Positions 1 through 12,209 of a stretch of 64,000 nt of DNA are shown here, in pieces. The notes beneath the pieces were generated by a model that was given only the letters and a program-made list of their open reading frames with translations, had not been told where the DNA came from and ran no database searches. Positions within the stretch are counted from its first letter, which is position 1. Every line of letters begins with the position of its first letter. The translations under genes and the position numbers were made by a program. Source of the stretch: Locusta migratoria (lineage: Eukaryota > Arthropoda > Insecta > Orthoptera > Acrididae). The DNA lies in NCBI GenBank assembly GCA_026315105.1, contig CM048744.1, positions 976,333,721 through 976,397,720 on the forward strand, in the 5' to 3' direction.

Positions 1-828
1 GTGGAGTTCACTTAAAAGATCGCCTACAGGTAATATTAGTTGACAGAAGCAGAAAAATGTAAAGTGTTTCAAATCTTGGCCAGTTGTCTAGACTCAGGTG
101 GCCTTCCACTGCTGACGAGAGTTCTTGCCTATCAGTTGTATGATCTGGTAAACTCTGAAGAAGTTAATGTGTTCCTTAATACAGTTTCATTGTTTTATTT
201 TGAATTGTCACTGATCTTCTTGGCAAGTAGTGATAAAGTTGTCAACTTTTATGGTGAGTGCTATTGACTTAAGCTGGTTTTTAATTAGGACATTGAAACT
301 GACTTTGAATGTCGTGTGTAATACAGATCCGAGTTGTTCAGAGTTGCATGCATACAAGGACAATTTAGTAAAATACTTTGAGTGTGAGCAAGCGAGGGAG
401 ATCACACTGCTCTAAATTCACTGGGCAGTGGACAGTAGAGATCTGCTTCTGGCACCTATGTTCACTGGAACTGCAATATGCAAATAGGTCTGTGACAGTC
501 TCATAGATGCCAATGGAGTCATTTGGCTCGCAGTGAGAAACTGCATTAGATTATCCTCATGTATGAGCATGGTATACTTGAAATGCTTAACTGCCTAATC
601 TGAGAATGTGATTAAATTTACTCCTCGGATTTTGGTTTAAAAATACTTAAAGGTATATGACAATACCATGTTGTTTTATCAATGCATTTTTTAACAAAAG
701 TGATTACTAGTTTCCATTTCATGTATTTTTCCTTCATTGGTTTCCTTTTTTCCACAATCTCTGATTTTGTAGGAAGTAGTAAAAAATAATCATGTACATA
801 TGAATGAAATACTAGCTTCTCAATAAAC
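1..828. other. AT-rich stretch with no recognised gene
   Basis: No protein family, RNA gene or repeat is recognised here. A 76-codon open frame at 40-267 (+) is followed by a GT donor-like sequence within its end, so a lone exon cannot be excluded. It has no convincing upstream acceptor and no family resemblance that I can name. Confidence 0.4.
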
Positions 829-830
829 TA

Positions 831-1760
831 CAGTAAAACTCCATTTTTACATTCCTGGATTTTTTGTCCTATCAAATTTCACATGTTCACAATGTTAATG
901 CAGTCACGTTTTTGCATTAGCATATTTAAAATTTTCCCACATTTCACACTTTTTGAAAGCACGTTAGTGAAGAAAAAATGATCTAATAGACATAAATTGA
1001 TGCTGGCATGGCTTTTGCATTAAAATGCAGTGTTCATAAAATTTATGCAGTGACATTTGACACTTCGCATTTATTCAAACAAATGTCTCACATTTTGTTG
1101 TTGGCAGTACCTTGTGGCGGTGTAGTTCCTCTTTCCGCCAGCTTCTTTGCCAGTGTTTCTGGTGTGTACTCGAACAGAACTAGTTGCTTTGTTGATGTGA
1201 GAAAACCAGTTGCTTTGTTTTTGTGAAAAATCTTTGATTAATAAAGAACGTTATGTTAGTGGTATTACTCGGTTCAGCATCACCATAATATCCACAACCT
1301 CAAAAAAAGCAATAATAGTGAGAGATGCCAACCCTGTGCAAACGTCACAAAAATACTTATGCATATATTTGCACTGGAACATAAATTAATTCTCTAATAT
1401 TGTCATGTGAAACATTGAAAAATACAAAAAGAACTCATCTAATTGAATTTTACTACGTAGATAATTAATGCCTGTTAAAGGCTTGCTGACTAATTGATTA
1501 TAATGAATGAAATTGTCAAATTTCTATTTACCTTAAAAATTACCAGTTCTGTCTGCACTTAAAATGGTAAAAATTTGGATGTTTATTACATAACTCCTTG
1601 GTGAGTATTTTGATTTCTATTATGTACATATATTACAAATAAACTATGAAAATGCAAGGATGGTCCAGTAAGCATATTTTACCATTTAAAACATTATTTC
1701 CTGCATTTTACACCATTTCACTGAAGTCCCTTGAAAAGTGTAAAAAATGGGGTTCTACTG
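831..1760. mobile_element. pogo-type MITE, copy A (TA-flanked, non-autonomous)
   Basis: The element is bounded by TA on both sides (829-830 and 1761-1762). It begins CAGTAAAACTCCATTTTT and ends with the near-perfect inverted complement, reading CAGTAGAACCCCATTTTTT on the other strand. The CAGT...AAC..C ends and TA duplication are typical of pogo/Tigger elements. It is about 930 bp with no transposase frame, so it would depend on a transposase in trans. Long internal stretches recur, inverted, in the element at 47,687-48,947 and also in that at 46,481-47,602. Confidence 0.8.
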
Positions 1761-1927
1761 TATTTAAATCTCGCCATCCTCGGTGTCATTCCAAAGCACA
1801 CCATCTTCAGTGCCATCCAGAGTATTGGAAATGAAACATTTTGTAAATGACTATGATGCGTTTCAAAGCAGCTGAAACCCAGTGTGCAATATGTAGGGTG
1901 CAGCGCGTTTAATTTTTCCTGTCGGAG

Positions 1928-2595
1928 TCAATTGAGAATTTGGTTCGCAAAACCATTTTTTGTACTGTTCCTGAATGTAACCATTGAAAGATTTATTAAC
2001 ACTAAAATGCAGAGGGCTGTAATAGGGAAGATATTCCTCCAGGAATAACAGAGGTCGCTGCGTAGACTATGGATCATCTTTTTTACGTTATCAGTGAGAT
2101 GAGTTCCCACACGTTTTGCAGCCAGCCAAGCATCAAAGTTTGTCATGCATCCCTTGATTCCAAACATTGACATGAGGGATTAGCTTTTCATTTTTTTGGA
2201 ATCTTGGGGCTTGTTTTTCACTTTAAGATAAGGAAAGGGGGAAGTTTGTTCCCATCTCCTGTGATTGCCAGCATTACTGTTACTGTTTTCACATCCAGAT
2301 GTTTTGATGGTAACTTCCTTTGTACCCTTCTCATCTATTGTGTAATTACATTGCATATCAAAGCAAACTGGAGTTTCATTAGGGTTGTCTATTTGGTCCA
2401 TCAAAAAATGCTTTGCGAAGGGTGATAACACGCCGCTGAAATTCGTGAAGTTTTTCTCAGAATCCTGTGGAAGCTTTTGGCATATTGTACAGCATCGCAG
2501 AGATAAGTCCACTCTTTTCATAAACGAATTAACCCATCCCCCTGGCTAGCCTTGAAGTCTTGCTTTGCTATATTAAGAACTGCAGCAACCGCTTG
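1928..2595 (-). pseudogene. decayed Tigger/pogo transposase fragment
   Basis: Minus-strand frames at 2180-2521 and 1928-2173 carry pieces recognisable from Tigger/pogo transposases. First comes a CENP-B-like helix-turn-helix segment (F-x-A-S-x-G...VNSFMKR, about 2,490-2,580). Next is the start of the DDE domain (NETPVCFDMQCNYTIDEKG..KEV). A later segment has HLTDNVKK. The pieces are linked by at least one frameshift near 2,525 and the catalytic core is incomplete, so this is a dead copy. Its 5' end is cut off by the 3' end of LINE-A. The MITE at 831-1760 has matching pogo-type ends, but nothing shows that this copy mobilised it. Confidence 0.65.
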
Positions 2596-3908
2596 CTTTT
2601 CTCTGGTTTTAGGGCGCACAACTGCTGAGGTCATTAGTGTGTGAAACAAAACTGGGAGATACCCAAAGATAATGAGACAATAGAAAAACAGCTAAAAACA
2701 TAAAATAAAAAGAACAAAGGGAAGGGCTAAATGTCCTTTGACAAATTGGTCAAGATGATAAAATCCAATACTCGAGCAACAGCCCACGCGTCATCAGCTA
2801 AAATTTGTTCCAGTGTGTCCGGCAGATTTAGTGAAAGCTGAACAGGAGTAAAATTGGAAAACGACAGTAAAACATGCTGCACCGACAGCGGGTGGTCACA
2901 GGAACATAACGGTGCAGGGTCACCAGAGAGCAAGTGGCGGTGGCTGAACCGGCAATGTCCGATCCGCAACCGAGCCAAGATGATCTCTTCTCGTTGCGAG
3001 TGGCGTGACAAGATCCTCCAAGCCACCGGGAGCGGTTTAATAGTCTGAAGCCTATTATTTGTAAGCGAAGACCACACATTATGCCACGACGATATAAGGC
3101 GCTGCGAAAGAGCCCCTTGAATATCATGCGATGGGACACAGTACGTAGCTGTCAGACGTAAGAGAGTTACAGCCTTGGCAGTGGCATCAGCAGCCTTGTT
3201 ACCAGGCATGCCTCCATGACCAGGTACCCACAGGAGGTGAACAGGGGGGCCGTTGGCAGCTAATAACTAAAAGGAGCGGTTGATTCGGTGCACAATAGGA
3301 TGGGCCGAAAAGGGGTCGCTCAGACTCTGGATGGAGCTGAGAGTCAGAGCAGATGACATAGGAAGTAGAACAGTGCTGGCGGATAAATAGTACAGCCTGA
3401 TAGAGGGCAAAAAGCTCAGCTTTGAAATTCGAGCAGTGGGCATTAAGCCTGTAATGAAAAGTCATCCCAATGACAAACGCACATCCGACACCTTCAGTGG
3501 TCTTTGAGCCATCCGTATATATGAAAACGGAGTTTTCGAGCTGTGCACGAAGTTAAAGAAACCGCAAGCGGTATAAAGCATCCGAAGTACTCTCCTTCGG
3601 GAGTGAGGCGAGTTTGAGGTAAACGCGAACTTGAGCCTGAAGCCAAGGTGGCACTAGGTTCTCACCTATTTGAAATGTGGAAGGGAGAGTAAAATCGAGC
3701 CGCCGAAGAGAGCGTCGAAAACAGTCTCCAGGAGGGAGCAGGGCAATCGCAGACAGCGTGTATCGGCTATCGAGGGAGTCGTTAAAGAACGATGGATAGG
3801 AAGGATGGTGGAGCATCGAAAGCATGCATACCGACACAATAATATGTTGTCAGTAGGGTAGAGGTAATTTGGCAGCTTCGGCATAGAGGTTGTCAACAGG
3901 GCTTGTGT
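2596..3908 (-). mobile_element. LINE-A, 3' part (I-type non-LTR retrotransposon, split by LINE-B)
   Basis: Minus-strand frames at 3553-3837, 3199-3465 and 2727-3209 encode the end of the RT thumb, the RNase H domain and the C-terminal cysteine-rich tail (PLCSCDHPLSVQHVLL) of an ORF2. They match LINE-B and LINE-C closely in order and sequence. The 3' end, with GCGCCCTAAAACC, is at about 2,596-2,617. Frameshifts and stops show that it is inactive. The element is interrupted at 3,908, where LINE-B is inserted, and resumes at 9,772. The tail is degenerate and no target duplication is visible on this side. Confidence 0.85.
3902..3908. repeat. target-site duplication of LINE-B, left copy
   Basis: CTTGTGT here is repeated at 9765-9771. 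Removing LINE-B and one copy restores the reading of the antisense LINE-A through its FYTSPV segment, which supports the exact insertion point. Confidence 0.75.
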
Positions 3909-4541
3909 CTCGCCAGGGGGCTCACAGTTCTTTCGTGGGTACGTGTGTGGCGCACGGGGCCTCGAGCTGGAGCAGCCTTTCTTCTGCCCCAGGCTGCTTC
4001 ACTTTCCCTCCCGGTTTATGCCTTCGCCCGGAGACGGGCGTATTTCCTGAGCTACGGTGGTTCTTGTTGTCTCTCGTATTCCTTGGTTCCTTCCTTTCTT
4101 ACCCTTTGTTTCTGTCTCTCTCCTTGTACTCTCCTAGCCTTCTCCTCCTCCTCCTCCTCGTTAGTCTCCGCCTCGGCGTTTGAGACACTTCTTTCCTTAT
4201 TTCTCTTCACTTCCTCTATTCCTCTTCTTTCCTCCCTGTGCGTGTCTGAAGGCCGACCCACGCATTATCATGCGTAGCAGGTGACGGGGTAACGTGTAAT
4301 TCCCAGCCCCGGGTAGACAATTAGGGCATGTACGTACCCCCTGGTAAAGGCCAGGCCCAGGGAGGGGTGATTACCCGAGCTGGTACCTTCTGAACGTGCC
4401 GATTGGTCCTTCCGTCAGTTCTCGGGAGGTGTGACCTGAGGTGTGAACAATCACCTAAGGCGGGTAAGCCCTCGGAGAGGGCCCCCACTAGGAAGGAGCA
4501 CGCCATCGGAGGCGCCGGTAATCACGGGGGACACTTCCGCG

Positions 4542-5923
4542 ATGACTTCCTTCTCTTCTTTAGTGATGTTGACTCAGAAACGTAAGTTAGATTCGCCTCA
4601 GCAAAAAAAGACTCTAATTTACCGAAATTTCTTGTTCTCTCTCGCACTGACGGAAAAGATTTCACGTCAGTAAATCCTTTCGTTATCCAGAAAGGTGTAG
4701 ATGCAATTGCTGGCCCTGTTAAAACCTGTTCGCGTCAGCGCAATGGCACATTGTTGCTGGAAGTGGACAGTGCCTTCCAAGCTCAGAAACTAATCCGGAC
4801 TACACTTACACACGTTTCCAGTCAAGGTAGAAGCGCACCGCACACTCAACTCGTCACGGGGGGGTAGTTTTTACGAGATCACTTGACGGGTTGTCCGATG
4901 AAGACATCCAATCCTATATGTCAGATCAGGGTGTGACAGCCGTCCATAGGGTGATGAAAACGGTAGACAACCAGCTGACACCGACTCGTACTGTGTTTTT
5001 GACGTTTGACAGGGTTGAACTCCCGTCGAACATCAAAGCAGGGTATGAAGTTATCTCTGTCCGCCCTTATATTCCAAACCCAATGCACTGCTACCAATGC
5101 CACAGGAACAACCATACCCGTGAATCTTGCCCCAATGCAGCAAAATGTGTGACTTGTGGTAGGGACGCCCATGAGGGGCATTGCCCACCTCCGTCCCCTC
5201 ACTGCCTTAACTGCAACGGTAACCATGCAGCTTCCTCTCGCGACTGCCCTGTATACAAGGATAAGGAATCCAGCAAATTCGGGTTACGGAGAAGGTATCA
5301 ACATCTGCCGCTCGAAAGTTGTTGGCGAGTCGAAAGCCCACTGTCCTCCCAGCGGGCACATACAGTAAGGTCCTCACCTCCACTCGACCTACTAAGGATT
5401 CAAGTACCCAAACGTGTGATTTTTACCTTCGCTGACACAGTTGTGCGATCCGCCAGCCCGAAGATTGCCCGTTCCACGTCCCCGCTTCCTCCTGCTGCTT
5501 CTAAGGTACAGTCTTCGTCGACATCTAGTAAACCGCGGGCACCTAAACAAGATGCCCGGACCTTGAAAAAGGAACCCGTCCGTGAGGATTTTATGCGTTC
5601 TCAGGCTTCCCAACCGTCGACTGCCTCTTCTCACTGTCACTCTTCGAGAAGAGCCAATAAGAAAGAGTTATTCTCCTTCCCCGCCGAGGTGTGACCCATC
5701 CGTCACGCTGTCCAACAGTTGCCGGCCTCGGCCGTCTTCTGTTTCACCGGGACGCTCCGTCTACGGGGCACCCGGCCCTTTCCCGGCGGTGGAAACTGCC
5801 CCTCCTGATCAACTCAGGAAGGTGGCAGGCACGTCGGTCGAACCTATGGACCACGACCCTTTGCCCCTAGACAGCGATAGCAGTGCACCCTCGAAGTCCG
5901 GTCCTCAGCGGCCGTCGAGGTGA
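4542..5923 (+). pseudogene. LINE-B ORF1 (gag-like, CCHC knuckles), frameshifted
   Basis: This is the counterpart of the intact ORF1 at 15204-16595. The N-terminal part from ATG 4542 is broken by frameshifts near 4,600 and 4,810. The middle is open at 4891-5694 and holds three zinc knuckles (CYQCHRNNHTRESC, then CVTCGRDAHEGHC, then CLNCNGNHAASSRDC). Another frame shift in the serine/proline-rich tail, near 5,270-5,400 and again near 5,680, leads to the TGA at 5921-5923. In I-type elements this protein binds the element RNA and forms the RNP. This copy would not give a full product. Confidence 0.85.
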
Positions 5924-5973
5924 CCCCGCTTGCTAGTTGGTTTTTATCCTTATTTCTTATATTATGTTTTATC

Positions 5974-8900
5974 ATGGCGCTCCTTCAATGGAATATTCGT
6001 GGCATTCGTTCCAATCGGGAGGAGTTAAAACTACTCCTTCGGTTGCACTGCCCGCTTCTAGTCTGCCTCCAGGAAACTAAGTTGCGTCCAAGTGATCGTG
6101 CAGACTTTCCACACTACACCTCTGTGCGGTTCGACCTGCCACCCGTGGAAGGTATCCCAGCCCATGGAGGGGTTCTGATGCTCCTTCGAGACGACGTCTA
6201 TTTCCATCCCATTTCATTGCATACTCACCTACAGGCAGTTACCGAACGCATCACCTTACCCACATTTACCTTTTCCCTCTGTAATATCTATTCGCCATCG
6301 TCATCTGCCGTACTAGGGCAGATGTGCTACACCTTGTTGACCAGCTCCCTTCGCCTTTCGTGTTGGTAGGCGACTTTAATGCCCACCACCCCCTATGGGG
6401 CTCTCCGGCACCTTGTCCAAGAGGCTCCCTTTTGGTGGACCTTCTCCAACACCTCGATCTTGTCTGCCTCAGCACCGGTGCACCGACCTTCCTTTCTGAC
6501 ACAACACACACTTATTCCCATATAGACCTCGCAATATGCACTCCTCAGCTTGCCGGTCGGTTTGAGTGGTATGCACTTTCTGACACGTACTCAAGTGACC
6601 ATTTCTCTTGTATTATCCACTTCCTGCATCATTCCCCATCACCTCGTCCCACCAGTTGGAACATTTCCAAAGCCGACTGGGGGCTTTATTCTTCCATGGC
6701 TGTTTTTCACGATCAGAAATTTTCCCAGCTGTGACATTCAGGTCGACTACCTCACAGAGGTTATTCTCGCAGTTGCCGAACATTCCATACCTCGTACATC
6801 CTATTCTCCATGTCGTGTCCAGGTCCCTTGGTGGACTGCAGCCTGCCTCGACACGCTTAGAGCCTTGCGCCGTGCTTTACGCACCTTCCGCCGCCACCCA
6901 ACTTTGGAGAATTGCATACATTATAAGCGTATGAGAGCGCAATGTTGTCGTATCATAAACAGCAAGAAAGCTTGCTGGACTGCTTTTACTAGTTCTTTTA
7001 ACCGTTTTACTCCCTCCACGGTCGTTTGGGGTGGCCTACGCCGTTTATCCGGCATCAAGGTCCACTCCCCGATTCCTGGCCTGACCGTGGAGAACGCAGT
7101 CCTCGTGGACCTCGCTGATGTTTCCAAAGCATTGGGCCGTTTCTTTGTGGAGGTTTCCAGCTCTGTCCATTACCACCCTGCCTTTCTCCCTCGCAAACAG
7201 GTAGAGGAGGCACGGCCGCCTTCCTTCCAATCTTTTAATCGTGAAAATTATGATGTCGCTCTCGCCCTGTCCCGATCTTCTGCTCCCGGGCTCGATTCGA
7301 TCCATATTGAGATGCTGAAGAACCTCTCTCCTGCGGGCAAGTGTTTTCTTCTTGGTACCTACAATCGCATATGGACTGAAGGCCATGTTCCCACAAGTTG
7401 GCGTGAAGCCATTGTTGTCCCCATCCCCAAACCAGGGAAGGACAAACATCTTCCTTCCAGCTATCGTTTTATTTCTCTGACGAGCTGTGTCTGTAAGGTG
7501 ATGGAACGCATGGTTAACGCTCGGTTGGTCTGGCTCCTCGAATCTCGCCGCCTCCTAACAAATGTCCAATGCGGTTTCCGTCGACACCGCTCTGCTGCTG
7601 ATCACCTCGTTACGTTGTCGACCTTCATTATGAATAACTTTCTAAAGAAGCGTCAAACAGTAGCAGTGTTCTTAGACTTGGAGAAGGCATACGATACCTG
7701 TTGGAGAGCAGGCATTCTCCGCACATTGCACACATGGGGCCTTCGGGGCCACCTCCCTCTTTTCATTCAAGCGTTTTTGGCAGATCGCAAGTTCCGGGTG
7801 TGGGTGGGCTCTGTTTTGTCAGATGCCTTTCGCCAGGAAAATGGGGTACCGCAGGGCTCCATCTTGAGTGTGGCTCTCTTTGCCATTGCAATCAATCCGA
7901 TCGTAGATTGCCTTTCAGCCGACGTTTCCGGATCTCTTTTTGTTGACGATTTCGCAATTTATTGCAGCACCCAGCAGACGTGTCTCTTGGAGCGTTCTCT
8001 TCAACACTGTCTTGACCGTCTATATTCCTGGAGCATCGCAAACGGCTTCAGATTCTCTACTGAGAAAACGGTGTGTATAAACTTCTGGAGATACAGGGAA
8101 TTTCTTCCACCTTCTCTACATCTCGGCCCTGTTGCTCTCCCTTTTGTGGAGATTACGAAATTCTTGGGACTCATATTGGATCGTAAACTTTGCTGGTCCA
8201 CACATGTGTCCTACCTGGCTGCCCGTTGTGCCCGATCCCTCAACGTTCTTCGTGTCCTCAGTGGCATGTCATGGGGAGCGGATCATACCGTCCTGCTTCA
8301 CGTTTACTAGGCCATTGTTCAGTCGAAGCTCGACTACGGAAGCCTTGTATACTCTTCTGCACGGCCGTCGATTCTCTGCCGTCTCAACTCTATTCACCAT
8401 CGGAGGATTACGTCTGGCGACCGGTGCATTTTATACTAGCCCTTTTGAAAGTCTGTATGCCGAGGCTGCTGTATTACCCTTGACCACTCGACGTGACATA
8501 CTCTTGTGTCGGTACGCATGCCGCCTGCAGTCGATGCCCAACCATCCATCTTACCGATTATTTTTTGCCTACTCACTCGATCGCCAATATCAGTTGTCTG
8601 CGATTGCCTTGCTTCCACCTGGAGTTCAGTTTCACCGCCTGCTACAGCGGCTCGACTTTACCCTTCCTTTCACCTTTCGGTTGAGCGAAAGCCCATTGCC
8701 ACCGTGGCATCAGGCCCAGGTTCGCACTCACCTTGAACTTAGTTCGCTCCCCAAGGAGAGCACTCAGGATTTGGTATACCGCTCGAGGCTTGTCGAACTC
8801 CGTTCGCGGTTCGATAATGCTGTATTTATTTACACTGATGGTTCCAAGAGCACTGCCAGTGTCGGATCTGCCTTCGTCGTCGGGGACAACCGTTTCCAAT

Positions 8901-9613
8901 ACAAGCTCCCTGACCGGTGCTCGAACTTCATGGCTGAGTTTTTTGCCCTTCACCAGGCCGTTTTGTATACCTGCCGCCACCACAACCTTTCTATGCCGTA
9001 TGTTCGGACTCCCTTAGTGCCCTGCAGAGTCTTAAGGACCCTTTCTCAAACCATCCTCTCATGTATCGGATCCAGCGCTCCCTCCAGTTGCTGGCAGATG
9101 ACAGCTGTCACGTTTCTTTCCTGTGGGTCCCTGTTCACGTGGGTGTGCCCGGGAATGAGGCCGCCGACATAGCAGCCAAGGCCGCAGCTCTTTTGCCTCG
9201 CATGGCTACCTTTTGCGTCCCAACGGACGATGTTCAACGGGCTCTTCGCCGGAGTATCGTGTCGACATGGCACAGTGCGTGGTTTTCACTGTGCAACTGT
9301 CAAACCGATCCCGACCGCTTGGAGGACCTCCTCACGCCCCTCTCGGCGAGAGGTGGTCATTCTGGCCCGGTTGCGGATCGGTCACTGCCGTTTCAGCCAC
9401 CGTCACTTGCTATCCGCCAACCCTGCGCCGCTGTGCTCCTGCGGTGAACAGCTGACAGTGCGACATGTTTTACTGTCTTGTGTTAATTTTAATCACCTCC
9501 GTGTAGCCCTTCACTTTCCGTCTATTCTGGAGGAAATTTTAGCTGATGACACACGAGCAGCTGCTAGAGTTTTGCGTTTTATCAACTTGGCCAACTTATC
9601 GAAGGATATTTAA
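5974..9613 (+). pseudogene. LINE-B ORF2 (endonuclease, RT, RNase H), multiply broken
   Basis: It starts at ATG 5974 (MALLQWNIRGIRSN). The endonuclease half is visible, with CLQETKL and VGDFNAHHPLWGSP. A frameshift near 6,310 and another near 6,700 precede the open RT block at 6550-8310. There, motif A reads FLDLEKAYDTCW, motif B GVPQGSILSV and motif C LFVDDFAIY. A TAG at about 8,308, then frameshifts, lead to RNase H (IYTDGSKS at about 8,830) and the C-terminal CSCGEQLTVRHVLLSC tail, ending at TAA 9611-9613. A 27-nt in-frame deletion removes nine residues just before the RT core. It cannot be translated as one protein. Confidence 0.88.
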
Positions 9614-9764
9614 CTCTTTTAATTGTCTTTTATCTTCCGTTTTAGCCTCTTCTTGATGTTCTGACAGTCACCATTTTTTTTTTTAGATCTAGCGAATCTA
9701 TGTACTTGTCTGGGCGCTAATGACCATAGAAGTTGTGCGCCCTAAAACCACACAAAAAAAAAGT

Positions 9765-9771
9765 CTTGTGT
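9765..9771. repeat. target-site duplication of LINE-B, right copy
   Basis: CTTGTGT directly follows the A-rich tail of LINE-B and matches 3902-3908. Confidence 0.75.
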
Positions 9772-12176
9772 AAAAAGCTATCGCCAGGCGTAACCCCGAT
9801 GTTGAATAGTGTTTAGCCGGCGTAAAATGGACGGCCATGCGGAAGAGTAAACGAAGCTTCTGTAAACCAATTTTGAGTGGACAGTGGACCGGTAGAGGTG
9901 AAGTCGGACGGTTCGATCCGCTGCCCATGATGTGCCGCTGAGGACACGGAGGACGTTAAGGGAACAAATACACCGGCCAGCCAGATAGGAAACATGCGGG
10001 GACCAGCAGAGTTTCCTGTCCAATATAAGCCCTAAAAATTTCATCGTCTCTACGAAAGGCACATTAACAGGGCCAAGATGGAGAGACGGTGGAAGGAACT
10101 CCTTGTATCTCCAGTAATTTATTTATACAGACTGTTTTCTCACTGGACAACCAGAAGCCATTGGCGACACTCAGAGTACAGACGTTCGAGACAACGCTGA
10201 AGACAGCGTTCCAGAAGACACGTTCTCTGGGCACTGCAGTAAATCGCAAAGTCGTCCACAAAAAGGGAGCCAGAGACGTCAGTCGGAAGACAATCCATAA
10301 TTGGGTTGATTGGTATGGCGAAAAGTGTCCGACAAAACAGAGCCCACTCGTACACGGAACCTTCGATCTAGTAAAAATGCTTGAATAAAAATGGGGAGAT
10401 GGCTATGAAAGCCCCATGTATGGAGCGTGCAGAGAATACCCTCCCACCAACAGGTGCCATAAGCCTTCTCCAGATAAAAAAAACACAGCCACCGTCTGGT
10501 GCTTACGCAAAAAGTTATCCATAATATAGGTCGACAAGGTAACGAGTTGGTAGATACCAGAACTATGCCTACGCAATCCGCACTGGACGTTGGTAAAGAG
10601 ACGGGGAGATTCGCGTAACTAAATCAGCCGAGCATTAACCATGCATTCCATCACTTTGCAAACGCAGCTGGTAAGAGAAATGCGGCGACAACTCTAAGGA
10701 AGATGTTTGTCCTTCCCTGGTTTTGGTATGGGAACAACAATTGCTTCATGCCAGCGTGTGGGGGATCTGACCTTCAATCCATATGCGATTATAAGTGCGG
10801 AGGAGAAAACATTTACCCGCAAGAGAAATGTTCTTCAGCATCTGTATATGAATTGCATCAGGCCTTGGAGCAGAAGATCAGGACACGGAGAGAGCACGTT
10901 CAAGCTCCTGCATGGTGAAGGTGGCATTGTAACTTTCCCGATTGAGAGATTGGAAGGAAGGTGGCCGTGCCTCTTCTGTCTGTTTTAGAGGGAGAAAGGC
11001 GGGGTGGTAGTGTGCGGAGCTTGAGATCTCTGCAAAAGATTGACCTAAAGCGTTGGATATATCGGCTGGGTCCACGATGACTTCATTTGCGACGGTCAAG
11101 CCAGGAATTGGGGAGCGGACCTTAGTGCCGGATAACCGGCACAGGCTCCTCCAGACAACAGGAGTAAGTCTGTTAAATGAACTAGTAAAAGCAATCCAGC
11201 AGGCCCATTTGCTTTCCTTAATGACTTGACGGCATTGCGCTCTTAGACGTTTGTAATTGATACAGTTCACCAACCTTGGGTGGTGGCGGAAGGTGTGTAG
11301 AGCACATCTCCGGGCTCTAATAGCATCGCGACATGCCGCAGTCCACCAGGGGACTGGGACTCGACGAGGAGAAGACGAAGTACGTGGAATGGAATATTCG
11401 ACAGCATTGAGAATGACTTCCGTGAGGTATTCGACCTGATTGTCACAGGTGGGGAAGTTCCCATCATGGAAAAGCGCCATGGAGGAGAACAGTCCCCAGT
11501 CGGCTTTCGAGATGTTCTAACTATTGGAACCTGGAGGTAGGGTATGATGGAGATGAATTATACAGGGGAAATGGTCACTCGAGTACGTATCAGAGAGAGC
11601 ATACCACTCAAACCGACGCGCAAGTTGAGTAGTACATATTGAGAGGTCCAAGTGAGAGTAGGTATGCGTCGTATCTGAAAGAAAGGTTGGTGCACCTGTG
11701 GTTAGGCAGACAAGATTAAGATTGTTGAGAATGTCCGCTAAAAGGGAGCCTCTCTGGCAAGAGGCCGGAGAACCCCATAGGGCTTGGTGGGCGTTGAAAT
11801 CGCCTATCGACAAAAAGGGGGAAGTAAGTTGGGCAACGAGGTGCAGCATATCTGCCCTAGTAAAGGCAGAAGACGATGGGGAAAGGGTGGAAAGAATGAT
11901 GCGGTCAGCAACTGCCTGTAGTTGAGTGTGAAGTGGAATAGGATGGTAGTAGATGTCATCTCTAATGAGCAACATAACTCCTCCATGGCCTGCAATACCC
12001 TCCATAGGGGGCAAGTCAAAGCGCATGGAGGTATATTGTGAAAAAACTATGTTGTCGCATGGGCGTAACTTTGTTTCTTGAAGTCTGACCACGAATGGAC
12101 GGTGCAGTCTAAGTAGGAGTTCCAATTCTTCTCTGTTGGAACGAATGCCGCGAATATTCCATTGAAAGAGATCCAT
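9772..12176 (-). pseudogene. LINE-A ORF2, endonuclease and RT portion, broken
   Basis: The ORF2 start is at 12,174-12,176 (MDLFQWNIRGIRSN). Endonuclease motifs LQETKL and IGDFNAHQALWGSP are present in the frame 11517-12176. The frame 10878-11480 covers the linker before the RT. The RT itself (10.0-10.9 kb) is scattered over frames 10064-10355 and 9778-10062, with SGSLFVDDFAIY visible near 10,260. Frameshifts and stops separate the pieces. The remaining thumb, RNase H and tail lie at 2727-3908 on the far side of LINE-B. Confidence 0.82.
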
Positions 12177-12209
12177 AAGGTGAAAAGATAAAGAAGAAAA
12201 AGCTACAGA

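Larger units (their letters stand above)
3909..9764 (+). mobile_element. LINE-B: near full-length I-type non-LTR retrotransposon, inactivated
   Basis: The copy is about 5.86 kb with a GC-rich 5' UTR, ORF1 with CCHC knuckles, ORF2 (AP endonuclease, RT, RNase H), a 3' hairpin (GGGCGC 9712-9717 with GCGCCC 9737-9742) and a short A tail. A 7-bp duplication flanks it. It is inserted in the opposite orientation inside LINE-A. It differs from LINE-C by point changes, several frameshifts and a 27-nt deletion in ORF2 near 7,255. The carriage of RNase H and three CCHC knuckles places it in the I group rather than Jockey or CR1. The exact clade cannot be fixed by eye. Confidence 0.9.

Noticed and set aside
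40..267. 76-codon frame that could be an exon of an upstream plus-strand gene
   Set aside because: No acceptor with a pyrimidine tract and no family resemblance that I can name. Left as unassigned.
3890..4277. Open frames of 97 and 124 codons rich in Ser/Leu/Phe
   Set aside because: They lie in the GC/CT-rich 5' UTR of LINE-B. The equivalent region of LINE-C (14,601-14,911) shows similar shadows and is not conserved as protein.
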